DNA of 64,000 nucleotides from Massilia sp. PDC64 (GTDB lineage: Bacteria; Pseudomonadota; Gammaproteobacteria; Burkholderiales; Burkholderiaceae_D): contig NZ_FMZS01000005.1 of assembly GCF_900101265.1 (NCBI RefSeq), positions 372,001 through 436,000 of the forward strand, in the 5' to 3' direction. The notes below the pieces were generated by a model, which saw only the letters and a list, made by a program, of their open reading frames with translations, was not told where the DNA came from and made no database searches. Within the stretch, counting starts at the first letter, position 1; every line of letters starts with the position of its first letter. Shown here in pieces: positions 27,071 through 36,212 of the stretch. A program made the position numbers and the translations under genes.

Positions 27071-27139
27071 TGGTAAAGCGCGCATTTTCGCGGCGCCCGC
27101 GCTGCTAGACTCGTCGGGTCAGCATACGAGGGGGCCGCG

Positions 27140-27871
27140 ATGAGCGCATACCGAGCCAGCAACGTCGTGTCTTTGCACGGCGATCCGATCTATCACCACA
27201 CGGAGAGCACGCCGTGGGCGCCGCCGCAGGGCGAGATCTGCCTGCAGCAGATTTCGGACCACATCGACCGGCACCTCGGGCCCGTCGATTGCGTGTTCCA
27301 CGAACTGGTGTCCGACACAGTCCACATCGACGTGCACATCGTGAAGCCGACGGACGCGTACCCGTTCGTCCGGCTGGTCACGTCCGGCATGAGCGACCTG
27401 CCGATGGCGACGCCGCCGGACGCCGACGTCCCGCGCCATGCGGAGTTGATGATCACCCTGCCGCCGGACTGGAAGCTCGACAAGGAATCGTTCGAGGACG
27501 AGCGCTGGTACTGGCCCGTCCGGCTGATCAAGACGCTGGCGCGGCTGCCGCACAAGTACGACACGTGGCTGGGCTGGGGACATACGGTGCCGAACGGTGA
27601 CCCGGCACAGCCGTATGCGGCGGACGTCCGGTTCGACGGCTGCATCCTGCTGCCGTCCATCAGCGTGCCGGACGAATTCCACCGGCTGCGCATCGACGCC
27701 GGCAAGGAAATCGCGTTCTTCGCGGTCGTGCCGCTCTACCCGGAGGAACTGGCCCTCAAATTACGCGCCGGGGCCGAGAAACTGCTGGAACGCTTCGACA
27801 GGAAGCGCATCGGCGACATGATCGATGCGCGCCGCCCGAACGCGGGCAAGAAGCTGTTCGGCTTCCTGTGA
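27140..27871 (+). CDS. Suppressor-of-fused (SUFU) domain protein
   Basis: A 243-residue soluble protein. HTESTPWAPPQGEICLQQIS, HIDVHIVKPTDAYPFVRLVTSGMSDLPM and HAELMITLPPDW are the recognisable SUFU-family signature. In bacteria such proteins are often linked to toxin immunity or unknown roles; no toxin gene lies next to it. Its stop abuts that of the convergent nitrilase-family gene with no gap. Confidence 0.85.
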   Translation: MSAYRASNVVSLHGDPIYHHTESTPWAPPQGEICLQQISDHIDRHLGPVDCVFHELVSDTVHIDVHIVKPTDAYPFVRLVTSGMSDLPMATPPDADVPRHAELMITLPPDWKLDKESFEDERWYWPVRLIKTLARLPHKYDTWLGWGHTVPNGDPAQPYAADVRFDGCILLPSISVPDEFHRLRIDAGKEIAFFAVVPLYPEELALKLRAGAEKLLERFDRKRIGDMIDARRPNAGKKLFGFL

Positions 27872-28606
27872 TCAGGCGGTCCACCCGTCGGCGCCCGCCC
27901 TGACGACGAGCAGGCCGTCGCCCGGCCCGGGCAGCGCCGCGACCAACCGTCCCTGTTCGTCCCAGAACGCGCTGCGCCCGGCCGACGTCCAGCCGCCGGT
28001 CGGCCCGCCATGGTTCGCGAGCAGGACCGCCATGCCGTGGCGCTGCGCATGGCCTTGCAACAGCGCGCTGTCGGCCGGATAGCCGGATTCCCCGACCAGG
28101 GCGCTCGCCGCGTAGAGGCGCGCGCCCGCGGACGCGGCCGCGGCCGCGTGTGCGGGTTGGCCGAAATCCGCGCAGATCGCCAGCGCCAGCGGCATGCCGC
28201 CGGCGTCCAGCAGCGATCCGCCCGTGCCTGCGCTGAAATACCGTTCCTCGCCAGCGTGCAGGTGCTGCTTCGTCTGCACCGCCAGGCTGCCGTCCGGATG
28301 CAGGATGAACGCGGCGATGAACGCCTTGTCCGCCACGCTCGAGCGCAGCGGCAGGCCGACGATGGCCGTCATCCCCGTTTCGCGGGCCCGTGCGCGCAGG
28401 GGCGCGACACAGTCCGTGTCCGCGGCCTGCGCGAGGCCGGCCGCGAGGGTCGGCTCATAGCCCGTCAGCGACAGTTCCGGGAACACGAGGACGTCGACGC
28501 CTTGCCCGTGCGCGGCGTCCATGAAGTCCAGGTGCCGGCGCACGTTGGCGGCGATGGCGCCGGCAACGACGCTGCATTGCGCGGCGGCGAACACGGTGCC
28601 CGTCAT
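27872..28606 (-). CDS. Carbon-nitrogen hydrolase (nitrilase superfamily)
   Basis: A 244-residue cytoplasmic protein with the Glu-Lys-Cys triad: Glu44 in FPELSLTGYE, Lys113 in KQHLHAGEERYF and Cys145 in ICADFGQP. It hydrolyses an amide or related C-N bond; the substrate is unknown. It follows a RidA-family gene with a 3-base gap, so the two act together, perhaps on enamine or amide products of amino-acid breakdown (inference). Confidence 0.85.
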   Translation of the reverse strand: MTGTVFAAAQCSVVAGAIAANVRRHLDFMDAAHGQGVDVLVFPELSLTGYEPTLAAGLAQAADTDCVAPLRARARETGMTAIVGLPLRSSVADKAFIAAFILHPDGSLAVQTKQHLHAGEERYFSAGTGGSLLDAGGMPLALAICADFGQPAHAAAAASAGARLYAASALVGESGYPADSALLQGHAQRHGMAVLLANHGGPTGGWTSAGRSAFWDEQGRLVAALPGPGDGLLVVRAGADGWTA

Positions 28607-28609
28607 GAT

Positions 28610-28999
28610 TTACGCGGCCCCGGCGACGGCCGCAACGGCTTCGATCTCGATGAGCGCGGCCGGATCGTACAAGCCTTTCACTTCCACGACCGATTCGGCC
28701 GGGTAGGGCGCCGTGAAGTAGCGCCGGCGCAGTTCGACGAGTTCGTCCAGGTGGCGCATGTCGGTCAGGAAGATGGTGGTCTTGATGACGTGGGCGAGGC
28801 TGGAACCGCCCGCTTCGAGCGCGCGGCGCAGGTTCGCGAATGCCTGTTCGCTCTGGGCCTGGAAGCCGCCGGGGACGATGGCGCCGTCGGCACCGGCGCC
28901 GGCCTGGCCGGACATGAAGAGAAGGTTGCCGAACCGGATGCCCTGCGACAGCAGGAAGGGTTCGTAATGGTCCGGGTTCGTGATGACGCGTTCGCGCAT
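28610..28999 (-). CDS. RidA family protein (YjgF/YER057c/UK114)
   Basis: A 129-residue protein with GNLLFMSGQAG, ALEAGGSSLAHVIKTTIFLTD and IEIEAVAAV typical of the family. The usual Arg of the RidA catalytic site is not obvious in the C-terminal part (YPAESVVEVKGLYDPAALIEIE), so it may belong to a non-archetypal subgroup and not be a true enamine deaminase. ATG 28999 follows CAGGAGCCAG. It is first in a two-gene operon with the nitrilase-family gene. Confidence 0.87.
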   Translation of the reverse strand: MRERVITNPDHYEPFLLSQGIRFGNLLFMSGQAGAGADGAIVPGGFQAQSEQAFANLRRALEAGGSSLAHVIKTTIFLTDMRHLDELVELRRRYFTAPYPAESVVEVKGLYDPAALIEIEAVAAVAGAA

Positions 29000-29171
29000 G
29001 GTCTGGCTCCTGTTAAGTGGGTGACGCGCGCCCGCCGCATGCCCGGACGGCGGCGCGCACGAACCCGACGTGCCGTCCTGTCTTGTGTGTTCGTGTAGGA
29101 TCGCAGGATGGGCGCGACGGGCGACCGGGATGGTAGCACCGCCGCCCGATGCGTGCAGGAGGCGACCGGAT

Positions 29172-29633
29172 TTACGCGGGGCCGGACCGCGCGCGCTTCG
29201 CCAGTTCACGATCCAGCGCGTTCGCGAACCGCTGCCGGTCCGCCTGGCTGAACGCGGCGGGCCCGCCCGTGTCGACGCCGCTGCCGCGCAACTCGTCCAT
29301 GAACGCGCGCATCGTGAGCTGCTGCGCGATGGTGTCCTTCGTGTACCACTCGCCGCGCGGGTTCAGGGGCATGCCGCCCTTGTCCAGCACGAGGGCGGCG
29401 AGGGGGATGTCGCCCGTCACGACGATGTCGCCGGGCTGCACGCGCGCGACGATTTCGGCATCGGCCGCGTCCGCGCCCGCGGGCACTTGCAGCGCCCGGA
29501 TGAACCGCGAGCCGGGCACGCGGATCAACTGGTTGGCCACCAGCGTGACGTTGAGCTGCATGCGGTCGGCCACGCGGAACAGGATGTCCTTGATGACGGC
29601 CGGGCAGGCATCGGCGTCGACCCAGATGTCCAT
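29172..29633 (-). CDS. yaiI: YaiI/YqxD family protein (UPF0178, DUF188)
   Basis: A 153-residue protein with the family start [18 protein letters not shown] and [27 protein letters not shown] and [11 protein letters not shown]. The fold resembles PIN-type nucleases with conserved Asp residues, but the function is not established. It lies 13 bases after the gntR gene, so it may be co-transcribed and thereby under the same operators. Confidence 0.92.
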   Translation of the reverse strand: MDIWVDADACPAVIKDILFRVADRMQLNVTLVANQLIRVPGSRFIRALQVPAGADAADAEIVARVQPGDIVVTGDIPLAALVLDKGGMPLNPRGEWYTKDTIAQQLTMRAFMDELRGSGVDTGGPAAFSQADRQRFANALDRELAKRARSGPA

Positions 29634-29646
29634 GATGCTGTCGAGG

Positions 29647-30345
29647 CTAGCCGCGCGAGAACGTGCGCGTCACGCGGTCCAGGTGCGCGCGCATCGCCTG
29701 GCGGGCGCCGGCCACGTCGTGCGACGCGATGGCGGCGAGGATGGCGCGGTGGTCGAGGAGGGTCAGCTGGCGCAGTTCCTCGGTCTGGAAGTGTTCCGTC
29801 AGCTTGTGCCACAGGCTGCCGCGCTGGGCCCACAGGTATTCGATCACGCCGACGAGGGCGCTGTTGCCGGCCGCGCGCGCGATCGCGAGGTGGAAGTTGC
29901 GGTCGGCCGATTCGTTCTCGCCCAGGTTGTCCTGGTTCTGTTCCATCTGTTCGACGGCGACGAGGATCGCGTCGACGGCTGCCGGGGTCGCGTTCTTCGC
30001 AGCCAGCGCCGCGACCTCGACCTCGATCATGCGGCGCGCGGCGAGCACTTCGAACGGACCGGGTCCGGCCGCCGGCCGCGCCGCCTTCGGCGCCGCCTGT
30101 TCGCTGACGTACACGCCCGAGCCGCCGCGCACTTCGACGACGCCGCCCAGTTCCAGCGCGATCAGCGCTTCGCGCAGCGACGTGCGCGAGACACCCAGCT
30201 TGGTGGCCAGGTCGCGCTCGGCGGGCAGGCGTTCGCCCGGCTTGATGTTCTCTTCCCGGATCAGCGCTTCGATCCGGCTCGACACCACGCGATACAGTCG
30301 CGGCTCGGTCGCAATCGCATCGGGAGGCGCGGGCATTTTTCTCAT
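29647..30345 (-). CDS. GntR-family transcriptional regulator, FCD (FadR) subfamily
   Basis: About 232 residues. The N-terminal winged helix is [49 protein letters not shown], and the C-terminal all-helical FCD effector domain includes [16 protein letters not shown] and [26 protein letters not shown] domains often bind organic acids through a metal. Its own promoter (30388-30416) carries TGGTCNGACCA operators identical in layout to those of the pectin operons, so I infer that it is an autoregulated repressor of pectin use, released by a uronate-derived acid. An ATG at 30381 would coincide with the predicted transcription start, so I use 30345. Confidence 0.85.
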   Translation of the reverse strand: MRKMPAPPDAIATEPRLYRVVSSRIEALIREENIKPGERLPAERDLATKLGVSRTSLREALIALELGGVVEVRGGSGVYVSEQAAPKAARPAAGPGPFEVLAARRMIEVEVAALAAKNATPAAVDAILVAVEQMEQNQDNLGENESADRNFHLAIARAAGNSALVGVIEYLWAQRGSLWHKLTEHFQTEELRQLTLLDHRAILAAIASHDVAGARQAMRAHLDRVTRTFSRG

Positions 30346-30387
30346 TGTGTCAGTCCAGGAAAAAGTGGAGGCGATTGCCAAGATCGC

Positions 30388-30428
30388 ATCTTAGTTTGGT
30401 CGGGATAATGTTGCAAGTGGTCGGACCA
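30388..30428 (-). promoter_or_regulatory. gntR promoter with perfect TGGTCNGACCA operator
   Basis: On the minus strand: TTGCAA (30411-30416), 17 bases, TAAGAT (30388-30393). TGGTCGGACCA at 30418-30428 is a perfect operator right upstream of the -35; a half site (TGGTCGGGATA, 30397-30407) lies in the spacer 21 bases away. This repeats the layout seen at 15.1 kb and points to autoregulation. Confidence 0.8.
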
Positions 30429-30565
30429 AAGTGGTCATTTGGGCTGACTGCGTTGGCGGTTTCGACCTGTGCTGAACTTTATTCGGCCAAGGTTGGGGTC
30501 GACGCCGTTCCAGCGCTGTGCATACGCATGTACAATGAGAAATATTGCCGAGCCGATCACCGACC

Positions 30566-31882
30566 ATGACCACCGCTTACCCGAGCCTGAGCCACGCCCA
30601 GCGCATTCCGCTGGCCGCCGAAATCCATTCGCGTCCCTTCCTCCGGCTGGAAGCGCCCGAAGCCATCACCCACCTCGCCGTATACCGCGCCAGCGAGTCC
30701 GGATCGCGCAGCGAGCACGGTCCGAACCAGCATGCGCTGCTGGCAGCGCTGTGCGGGCATTTCGGTGTCGCGGCGCCGAACGTGACGGCCAATCACTTCT
30801 ATCACGACTTCGGCCGCTTCCGCCTCAAGTGGGAACGCCACACGGAGTTCGCCACGTACACGTTCACGGAAAAGATCGCCCCAGGGCTGCCGATCGCGGA
30901 GGCGTTCGCGCGCATGCCGCTTGCACACCTGCCGCAGTCGTGGATCCTGGGGCTGCACGGCCGCCTGATGTCGGCGTCGCACGTGCTGCTGGAGCGCGGC
31001 GCGGCCGACCCGGCCACCCTGCAGGACGGCTTCGCCAGCAACAACCTGGTGGGCTCGCGCGTGATGCAGGGCGGTGAAGTGTGGACGGATTTCGCGATCC
31101 AGTCCGACGGCTTTTCGCGCTTCGTGCTGCGCGACGTCGAGATGCGCGCGCAGCAGGCCGGCCGCCTCGCGCAGCGCGTGCTGGAGATCGACACTTACCG
31201 CATGATGGCGCTCCTGGGCCTGCCGGCCGCGCGCACGGTGTCCGCGGCCCTGGACGACATCGAAGCGGAGCTGGCGACCCTCGCCGAGCGCATGGTGTCC
31301 GGCGAGGCCGTCGCGGGCGACCAGGATCTGCTGGCACAGATCACGAAGCTCGCGGCGCGCCTGGAAAAGCTCTCGCTCGACAACGGCTACCGCTTTTCCG
31401 CATCGAAGGCCTATTACCGCCTCGTGAAGGCCCGGATCGAGGAATTGCGCGAAGCCCGCATCGAAGGCGTGCCGACCGTGGAGGAATTCATGGACCGCCG
31501 CCTCACGCCCGCGATGAACACGTGCGAGTCGACGGCCGCGCGCCAGGAAGCGCTGGCGCGCCGCATCGCCAACGTCAACGACCTGCTGCGCACGCGCGTT
31601 TCGATCGTCCAGGAAAACCAGAACCGGCAAATCCTGCAATCGATGGACCGCCGCGCGGCCCAGCAACTGCGGTTGCAGCAGGCCGTCGAGGGCTTGTCGG
31701 TGGCGGCCATCTCGTACTACGTCGTCGGCCTGCTCGGTTATGCGGGCAAGGGACTCAAGAGCCTCGGCGCGCCCGTCAATCCGGACATGCTCACGGGCGC
31801 GCTGGTACCCGTCGTGGCGGGCCTCGTGTGGCTCGGCCTGCGGCGCATGCACAAGCAGATGCACAAACGGTCGCACGGCTGA
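30566..31882 (+). CDS. DUF3422 family membrane-anchored protein
   Basis: A 438-residue protein matching the DUF3422 family, found widely in proteobacteria and without a known function. HSRPFLRLEAPEAITHLA, NHFYHDFGRFRLKWERHTEFATYTF and YRFSASKAYYRLVKARIEELREARIEG are typical. The middle is alpha-helical with coiled-coil character, and the C-terminus has two hydrophobic segments (AAISYYVVGLLGYAGKGL and MLTGALVPVVAGLVWLGL). A TACAAT -10 lies at 30531-30536. The CPBP gene follows 2 bases after its stop, so the two are co-transcribed. Confidence 0.85.
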   Translation: MTTAYPSLSHAQRIPLAAEIHSRPFLRLEAPEAITHLAVYRASESGSRSEHGPNQHALLAALCGHFGVAAPNVTANHFYHDFGRFRLKWERHTEFATYTFTEKIAPGLPIAEAFARMPLAHLPQSWILGLHGRLMSASHVLLERGAADPATLQDGFASNNLVGSRVMQGGEVWTDFAIQSDGFSRFVLRDVEMRAQQAGRLAQRVLEIDTYRMMALLGLPAARTVSAALDDIEAELATLAERMVSGEAVAGDQDLLAQITKLAARLEKLSLDNGYRFSASKAYYRLVKARIEELREARIEGVPTVEEFMDRRLTPAMNTCESTAARQEALARRIANVNDLLRTRVSIVQENQNRQILQSMDRRAAQQLRLQQAVEGLSVAAISYYVVGLLGYAGKGLKSLGAPVNPDMLTGALVPVVAGLVWLGLRRMHKQMHKRSHG

Positions 31883-31884
31883 CC

Positions 31885-32766
31885 ATGCCGCTCGCTCCCG
31901 ACCTGTCGATCGCGTTCGGCGCGCTGGCGCTGGCCGTACTGGGTTTGTGGATTCCGGCGCCGGCCGTGCGCGGCAACCGCGACTGGCTCTGGTGCGTCAT
32001 GTTGCTGGTCGCCTGCGCGGCCGGCATGGCCGTCGGGGTGCTCGATGCGCGCGGCCTCGCTGCCACGTTCGTCTACCTCGCGCTGGCGTTCGGCGCACGC
32101 GCGAGTGGGCGGGCCCGGGTGCGCATCCCGCTGCTCGTGCTGACTGGCGCGGGCGCGTTGCTGCTGGCGCTGCACCGTCTGCCGGGTTTCCATAATCCGG
32201 TACTGCTCGACCATGTGCAGGTGTCGGCCGGCGCGCCGCCGTTCACGCTGTACGCGAACTTCGACAAGGCCATCGCCGGCATCGTGCTGATGGGCGTGTT
32301 CTGCGGGCCGATCCGCGCACGTGCCGACTGGTTGCCGATGCTGCGCCGCACGCTGCCTGTGCTGGCGGCGACGCTCGTAGTCGTCCTCGGCGCGGGCGTG
32401 CTGCTCGGCGTCGTGCGGCCCGACGTGAAATGGCTGCCGGCCACGCCCTGGTTCCTCGTGAACAACCTGTTGATCACGTGCGTGACGGAAGAGGCGTTCT
32501 TCCGCGGGTTCCTCCTCGCAGGACTGGCGCGCAGCATGGGCGGATGGCGTGCCGGCACGGCCGTCGCGGTGGTCGTGTCGACCGTGCTGTTCGGCCTCGC
32601 GCACGCGGCCGGGGGCCCGATGCTCGTGGTGTTCGCCACGCTGGCGGGGTTCGGCTATGCCGCCGCGTACCTGCGTTCCGGCCGCATCGAGGGCGCGATC
32701 CTCACGCACTTCGCGCTGAACGCCGTCCACTTCGTCGCGTTCACGTATCCGGCCCTCATGCGCTGA
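31885..32766 (+). CDS. CPBP-family intramembrane metalloprotease
   Basis: A 293-residue integral membrane protein with about eight helices. The three motifs of the CPBP (Abi/Rce1-like) family are visible: TEEAFFRGFL with Glu202-Glu203 and Arg207, FGLAHAAGG with His240, and LTHFALNAVHF with His and Asn. It should act as a glutamic-type protease inside the membrane on unknown proteins. It is translationally linked to DUF3422 (2-base gap). Confidence 0.88.
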   Translation: MPLAPDLSIAFGALALAVLGLWIPAPAVRGNRDWLWCVMLLVACAAGMAVGVLDARGLAATFVYLALAFGARASGRARVRIPLLVLTGAGALLLALHRLPGFHNPVLLDHVQVSAGAPPFTLYANFDKAIAGIVLMGVFCGPIRARADWLPMLRRTLPVLAATLVVVLGAGVLLGVVRPDVKWLPATPWFLVNNLLITCVTEEAFFRGFLLAGLARSMGGWRAGTAVAVVVSTVLFGLAHAAGGPMLVVFATLAGFGYAAAYLRSGRIEGAILTHFALNAVHFVAFTYPALMR

Positions 32767-32864
32767 ACCGGAATGCAACTTCTGTAACACGGTGTGACAG
32801 CGTACCGTGCGTGCGCTGCGGCGGGAATATGATCGGGCATCATCCTCACGTTGTATCGACGATC

Positions 32865-35273
32865 ATGAGCGCATCGAACATCCTCCGCCCGGCCATCGCC
32901 CTCGGGCTGGCGCTGGCCGCGGCCACCGCCTCCGCGCAGATGCAGGACCCACCCGCGCGCGTGGGCCGCATCGCGTATCTTGCCGGCCCCGTCAGCTTTT
33001 CGCCGGCCGGCGCCAATGATTGGGCGCAAGCGCCGCTGAACCGGCCCCTCGTCGCGGGCGACCGCCTGTGGACGGACGCCGGCGGCCGGGACGAAGCCCA
33101 GTTCGGGTCAGCCATCGCGCGCATGGATGCGGGCACCCTGCTGACCGTGCTCGCGGCCGACGAACGCACCACGCAGCTGCAGGTGTCGCAGGGCCGCATC
33201 GACCTGCACGTGCGCCGTCTCGCGCCGGGCGAGACGGTCGAGGTGGACACGCCGAATCTCGCCTTCGTCGCGCGCCAGCCCGGCGACTATCGCCTCGCCG
33301 TCGCACCGGACGGCAGCACGACGGACGTCACGGTGCTGAACGGCGCCGGCGACGTGTACGGCGACGGCACGTCGCTGTCGCTCGCCCCGGGGCAGGGCTA
33401 CCGCTTCGGCGGCCAGGACCTGAACAACTACGTGCTGCTCCCGCCCGCGCCGCCGGACGAATTCGACCGCTGGGCGCTGGCGCGCGACCAGCGCTACGAG
33501 CGCGCCATCGCGCGGCGCTACGTGCCGCAGGGCGTCGTCGGCGCGGAAGACCTCGACGATTACGGCAGCTGGCGCACGGTGCCCGAATACGGCACCGTGT
33601 GGGTGCCGGACCGTGCACCCCGCAACTGGGCACCGTATCACGCGGGCCACTGGGCCTGGATCGATCCGTGGGGCTGGACGTGGATCGACGACCAGCCTTA
33701 CGGTTACGCCGTGTCGCATTACGGCCGCTGGGTGCGCACGCCGGACACGTGGGCGTGGGTGCCGGCGCCGCCGCGCGCGCAGCCCGTGTACGCCCCTGCG
33801 CTGGTGGCGTTCGTCGGGACCGTGCTGGCGTTCGGAGGCCGCTCCGATCCGGGCGTCGCCTGGTTCCCGCTGGCGCCGTACGAACCCTACCGGCCGCCGT
33901 ACCACGCGAGCCCCACGTACATCACGAACGTCAACGTGACGAATACCGTGATCCGCCAGACGACCATCGTCAACAACATCACGAACATCACCTACCGGAA
34001 CCGGACCGTGCCCGGCGCGGTCGTGGCGATGCCCGCGCAGCAGTTCGCCCAGGCCGCGCCGACGGCGCGCGCGGGCCTGTTGCTGCCGCCCGGCGTGGCG
34101 CGCGCGGCACCCGTGCTGGCGGCACCGCAGGCGCGGCCGCTGCCGCAAAGCCGGATCGGCACGCCGCCGGCCGGGCGGTTGCCGCCGGCGCCCGTGCTGC
34201 AGCGCGTCGCCGTCGCGCGGGCGTTGCCGGCGCATGCATTCGTGCGCGCACCCGGGCCGGCGGCAGTCCGTCCGGATGCGCGCATCGCCGTCCACGGACC
34301 GGTGCCGCTGCGCGTGCTGCGGCCGGCCATCGGCAAGCCGGTGACGCCGCAGCCGGGGCGCGGCCCCGTGCCGGGCGTCGCGGCGGACGGACGTCCGATC
34401 GCGCAGGCGGGGCGGCCGGGGATGATGCCTGGGCAGCCTGGTCAACCCGTCCACGGGGCGCCGCCGCCCGTCGGCCGCCAGCCGGTCGCGCTGGCGCCGG
34501 GCGTGCGCGGTGCGCAGAACGGTCCGGAGTTCGCCGCGCGCGGCGGCACCGGCGCCGGTGTGACCGCCGTGGAGGCGGGCCGTCCGCAGCCGGTGCACGG
34601 GCCGCGGGGCGCCGCACATGGCCTGCTCGCACAACCGTCCGCGCCCGGTGCGATGCCGCCGGGCGCGCACGGCCCGCAGAATGCCCCGCAGCTGGCCGCG
34701 CGTGGCGGCACGGGCGCCGGTGCGACCGCCGCGGAGGCGGGCCCTCCGCAGCCGGCGCACCCCGGCCGGCGCGGGCCGGCGGACCAGCCGCGCGCCGCAC
34801 ACGGGATGATGGCGCAACCGCGCGTCCCTGCGCCTGGACCGGCGCCGCATCCTGTGGTGCACGAGGCGCCGCGTCCGCAGCCGCTGGTTCACGCCGTGTC
34901 GCAGCCTGCACCGCGTCCGCACCCGCAGGTGCACGCTGTGGCGCAGGCCGCACCGCGTCCGCAGCCGCCGGCCCACGCCACGCAGCAGCCTGCACCGCGT
35001 CCGCAGCCGCCGGCCCACGTCGCGCCGCAGCCTGCGCCGCGTCCGCAGCCACAAGTTCACGCTGCGCCGCAGCCCGCACCGCGTCCGCAGCCGCCGGCCC
35101 ATGTCGCGCCGCAGCCCGCACCGCGTCCACAGCCGCCTGCGCCGGCCCCGCATCCGCAACCGGCGCCGCATGCACCGGCGCAGCCGCAACCGCAACCGCA
35201 TCCGGCGTCGGCCCACGGCGGCGACAAGGGCGCCGACCACGGGCACAAGAACGGCGAGAAGGGCGGCCACTGA
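32865..35273 (+). CDS. Exported DUF6600/FecR-like protein with Pro/Ala/Gln-rich repeat tail
   Basis: An 802-residue protein with signal MSASNILRPAIALGLALAAATASAQ. Residues of about 35-150 resemble a FecR domain (GRIAYLAGPVSF ... VEVDTPNLAFVARQPGDYRL). Residues of about 220-330 form the Trp- and Tyr-rich DUF6600-like region (VPEYGTVWVP, HWAWIDPWGWTWIDDQPYGY, HYGRWVRTPDTWAWVP). Then comes an Asn/Thr-rich stretch, and about 420 residues of Pro, Ala, Gln and His with tandem repeats. An extracytoplasmic, perhaps wall-spanning role is plausible, but the function is unknown. The repeat region makes length variation between strains likely. Confidence 0.82.
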   Translation: MSASNILRPAIALGLALAAATASAQMQDPPARVGRIAYLAGPVSFSPAGANDWAQAPLNRPLVAGDRLWTDAGGRDEAQFGSAIARMDAGTLLTVLAADERTTQLQVSQGRIDLHVRRLAPGETVEVDTPNLAFVARQPGDYRLAVAPDGSTTDVTVLNGAGDVYGDGTSLSLAPGQGYRFGGQDLNNYVLLPPAPPDEFDRWALARDQRYERAIARRYVPQGVVGAEDLDDYGSWRTVPEYGTVWVPDRAPRNWAPYHAGHWAWIDPWGWTWIDDQPYGYAVSHYGRWVRTPDTWAWVPAPPRAQPVYAPALVAFVGTVLAFGGRSDPGVAWFPLAPYEPYRPPYHASPTYITNVNVTNTVIRQTTIVNNITNITYRNRTVPGAVVAMPAQQFAQAAPTARAGLLLPPGVARAAPVLAAPQARPLPQSRIGTPPAGRLPPAPVLQRVAVARALPAHAFVRAPGPAAVRPDARIAVHGPVPLRVLRPAIGKPVTPQPGRGPVPGVAADGRPIAQAGRPGMMPGQPGQPVHGAPPPVGRQPVALAPGVRGAQNGPEFAARGGTGAGVTAVEAGRPQPVHGPRGAAHGLLAQPSAPGAMPPGAHGPQNAPQLAARGGTGAGATAAEAGPPQPAHPGRRGPADQPRAAHGMMAQPRVPAPGPAPHPVVHEAPRPQPLVHAVSQPAPRPHPQVHAVAQAAPRPQPPAHATQQPAPRPQPPAHVAPQPAPRPQPQVHAAPQPAPRPQPPAHVAPQPAPRPQPPAPAPHPQPAPHAPAQPQPQPHPASAHGGDKGADHGHKNGEKGGH
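34500..34821 (+). repeat. Imperfect duplication of about 55 codons inside the DUF6600 gene
   Basis: The encoded stretch FAARGGTGAGVTAVEAGRPQ ... AAHGLLAQP recurs as LAARGGTGAGATAAEAGPPQ ... AAHGMMAQP, in the same reading frame and with closely similar DNA. It is an internal duplication of coding sequence. Confidence 0.7.
34857..35150 (+). repeat. Tandem 42-bp coding repeats (14 residues each)
   Basis: About seven units encode variants of HVAPQPAPRPQPPA. The core DNA word gcaccgcgtccgcagccgcc recurs with few changes, always in frame, so the array encodes a Pro-rich linker and is prone to expansion or loss by slippage. Confidence 0.85.
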
Positions 35274-35371
35274 CCGCCGGCGGTGTAAGATGAGCCTCCC
35301 CGAGTTCATCTTCACGCCATGCCGACACCACGCCCAGCCATCGCCCTCGAACGTCAATACGGAGCGGCAGC

Positions 35372-36115
35372 ATGATGCTGCTGCTCGTCTTCCTGGCCGG
35401 CCTGTGGGCCGGCGTGCAGAACGCGCTCGCGGGCGGCGGCTCGTTCGTCACCCTGCCTGCGCTGATCGTGTCCGGCATGTCGCCGCTGGCCGCCAACATC
35501 ACCTCGACGGTCGCGCTGTTCCCCGCGCAGATCACGTCCGGGTTCGCCGGCCGCAAGCTGGTGAGCGGCGCGGGCGGCCTGCCGTTCTGGGCGCTGTTCG
35601 TATTGAGTATCGCCGGCGGCGCGGCGGGCGGGCTGCTGTTGCTGCACACTTCGCCCGCCGTGTTCGCGCGGCTCGTGCCGTGGCTCGTGCTGTTCGCGAC
35701 GGCCGTGTTCACGTGGGGGAGCTTCTTCCGCAAGCCCGGCGCGGCGGGCGCCGTGCACCTGGGGCCCGTAGCGACGGCCGTGGCCCAGTTCCTGATCGCC
35801 GTCTACGGCGGCTATTTCGGCGGCGGCATCGGCATCCTGATGCTGGCCGCGTTGACGATGGCGGGCCTCGCCGCGCGCAATGCCGGCGCCACCAAGAACG
35901 TGCTCGCCGGCGTGATGAATGCGTCGGCCGTCGTCCTGTTCCTGACGTCGCCCGAGCTGCACTGGCTGCAGTGCGGCGTGCTGGCGACGGGCGCCATCAT
36001 CGGCGGGCTGTTGGGTGCGTGGGCGTTGCACCGCGTGAACGAGAAGGCGCTGCGGGTCGCCATCGTCTGCATCGGCATCGCGCTCACCGTCGGGTTATTC
36101 CTGAAGCCCATCTGA
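35372..36115 (+). CDS. TauE/SafE family (DUF81) membrane permease
   Basis: A 247-residue inner-membrane protein with about eight helices. GVQNALAGGGSFVTLPALIVSGMSPLAANITSTVALFPAQ and its second-half counterpart YGGYFGGGIGILMLAALTMAGL show the two-fold repeat of the family, which exports sulfite, sulfoacetate or related anions. No substrate evidence is at hand, though an arylsulfatase operon lies downstream. It starts at the first of two ATGs; the second is equally possible. Confidence 0.9.
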   Translation: MMLLLVFLAGLWAGVQNALAGGGSFVTLPALIVSGMSPLAANITSTVALFPAQITSGFAGRKLVSGAGGLPFWALFVLSIAGGAAGGLLLLHTSPAVFARLVPWLVLFATAVFTWGSFFRKPGAAGAVHLGPVATAVAQFLIAVYGGYFGGGIGILMLAALTMAGLAARNAGATKNVLAGVMNASAVVLFLTSPELHWLQCGVLATGAIIGGLLGAWALHRVNEKALRVAIVCIGIALTVGLFLKPI

Positions 36116-36212
36116 AGCGCGCTGAAGCGCACTAGACATGCCCGCGGGCTTGGTCTACATTGGAATCATGCGGTATTGCCATGAATGATTCCGCCGGGAA
36201 GGCAGGTGCGCC

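Noticed and set aside
34857-35150. Regular repeats that could suggest a CRISPR array
   Set aside because: Units are 42 bp with no unique spacers, all in frame, and encode a Pro-rich tail; no cas genes are near.
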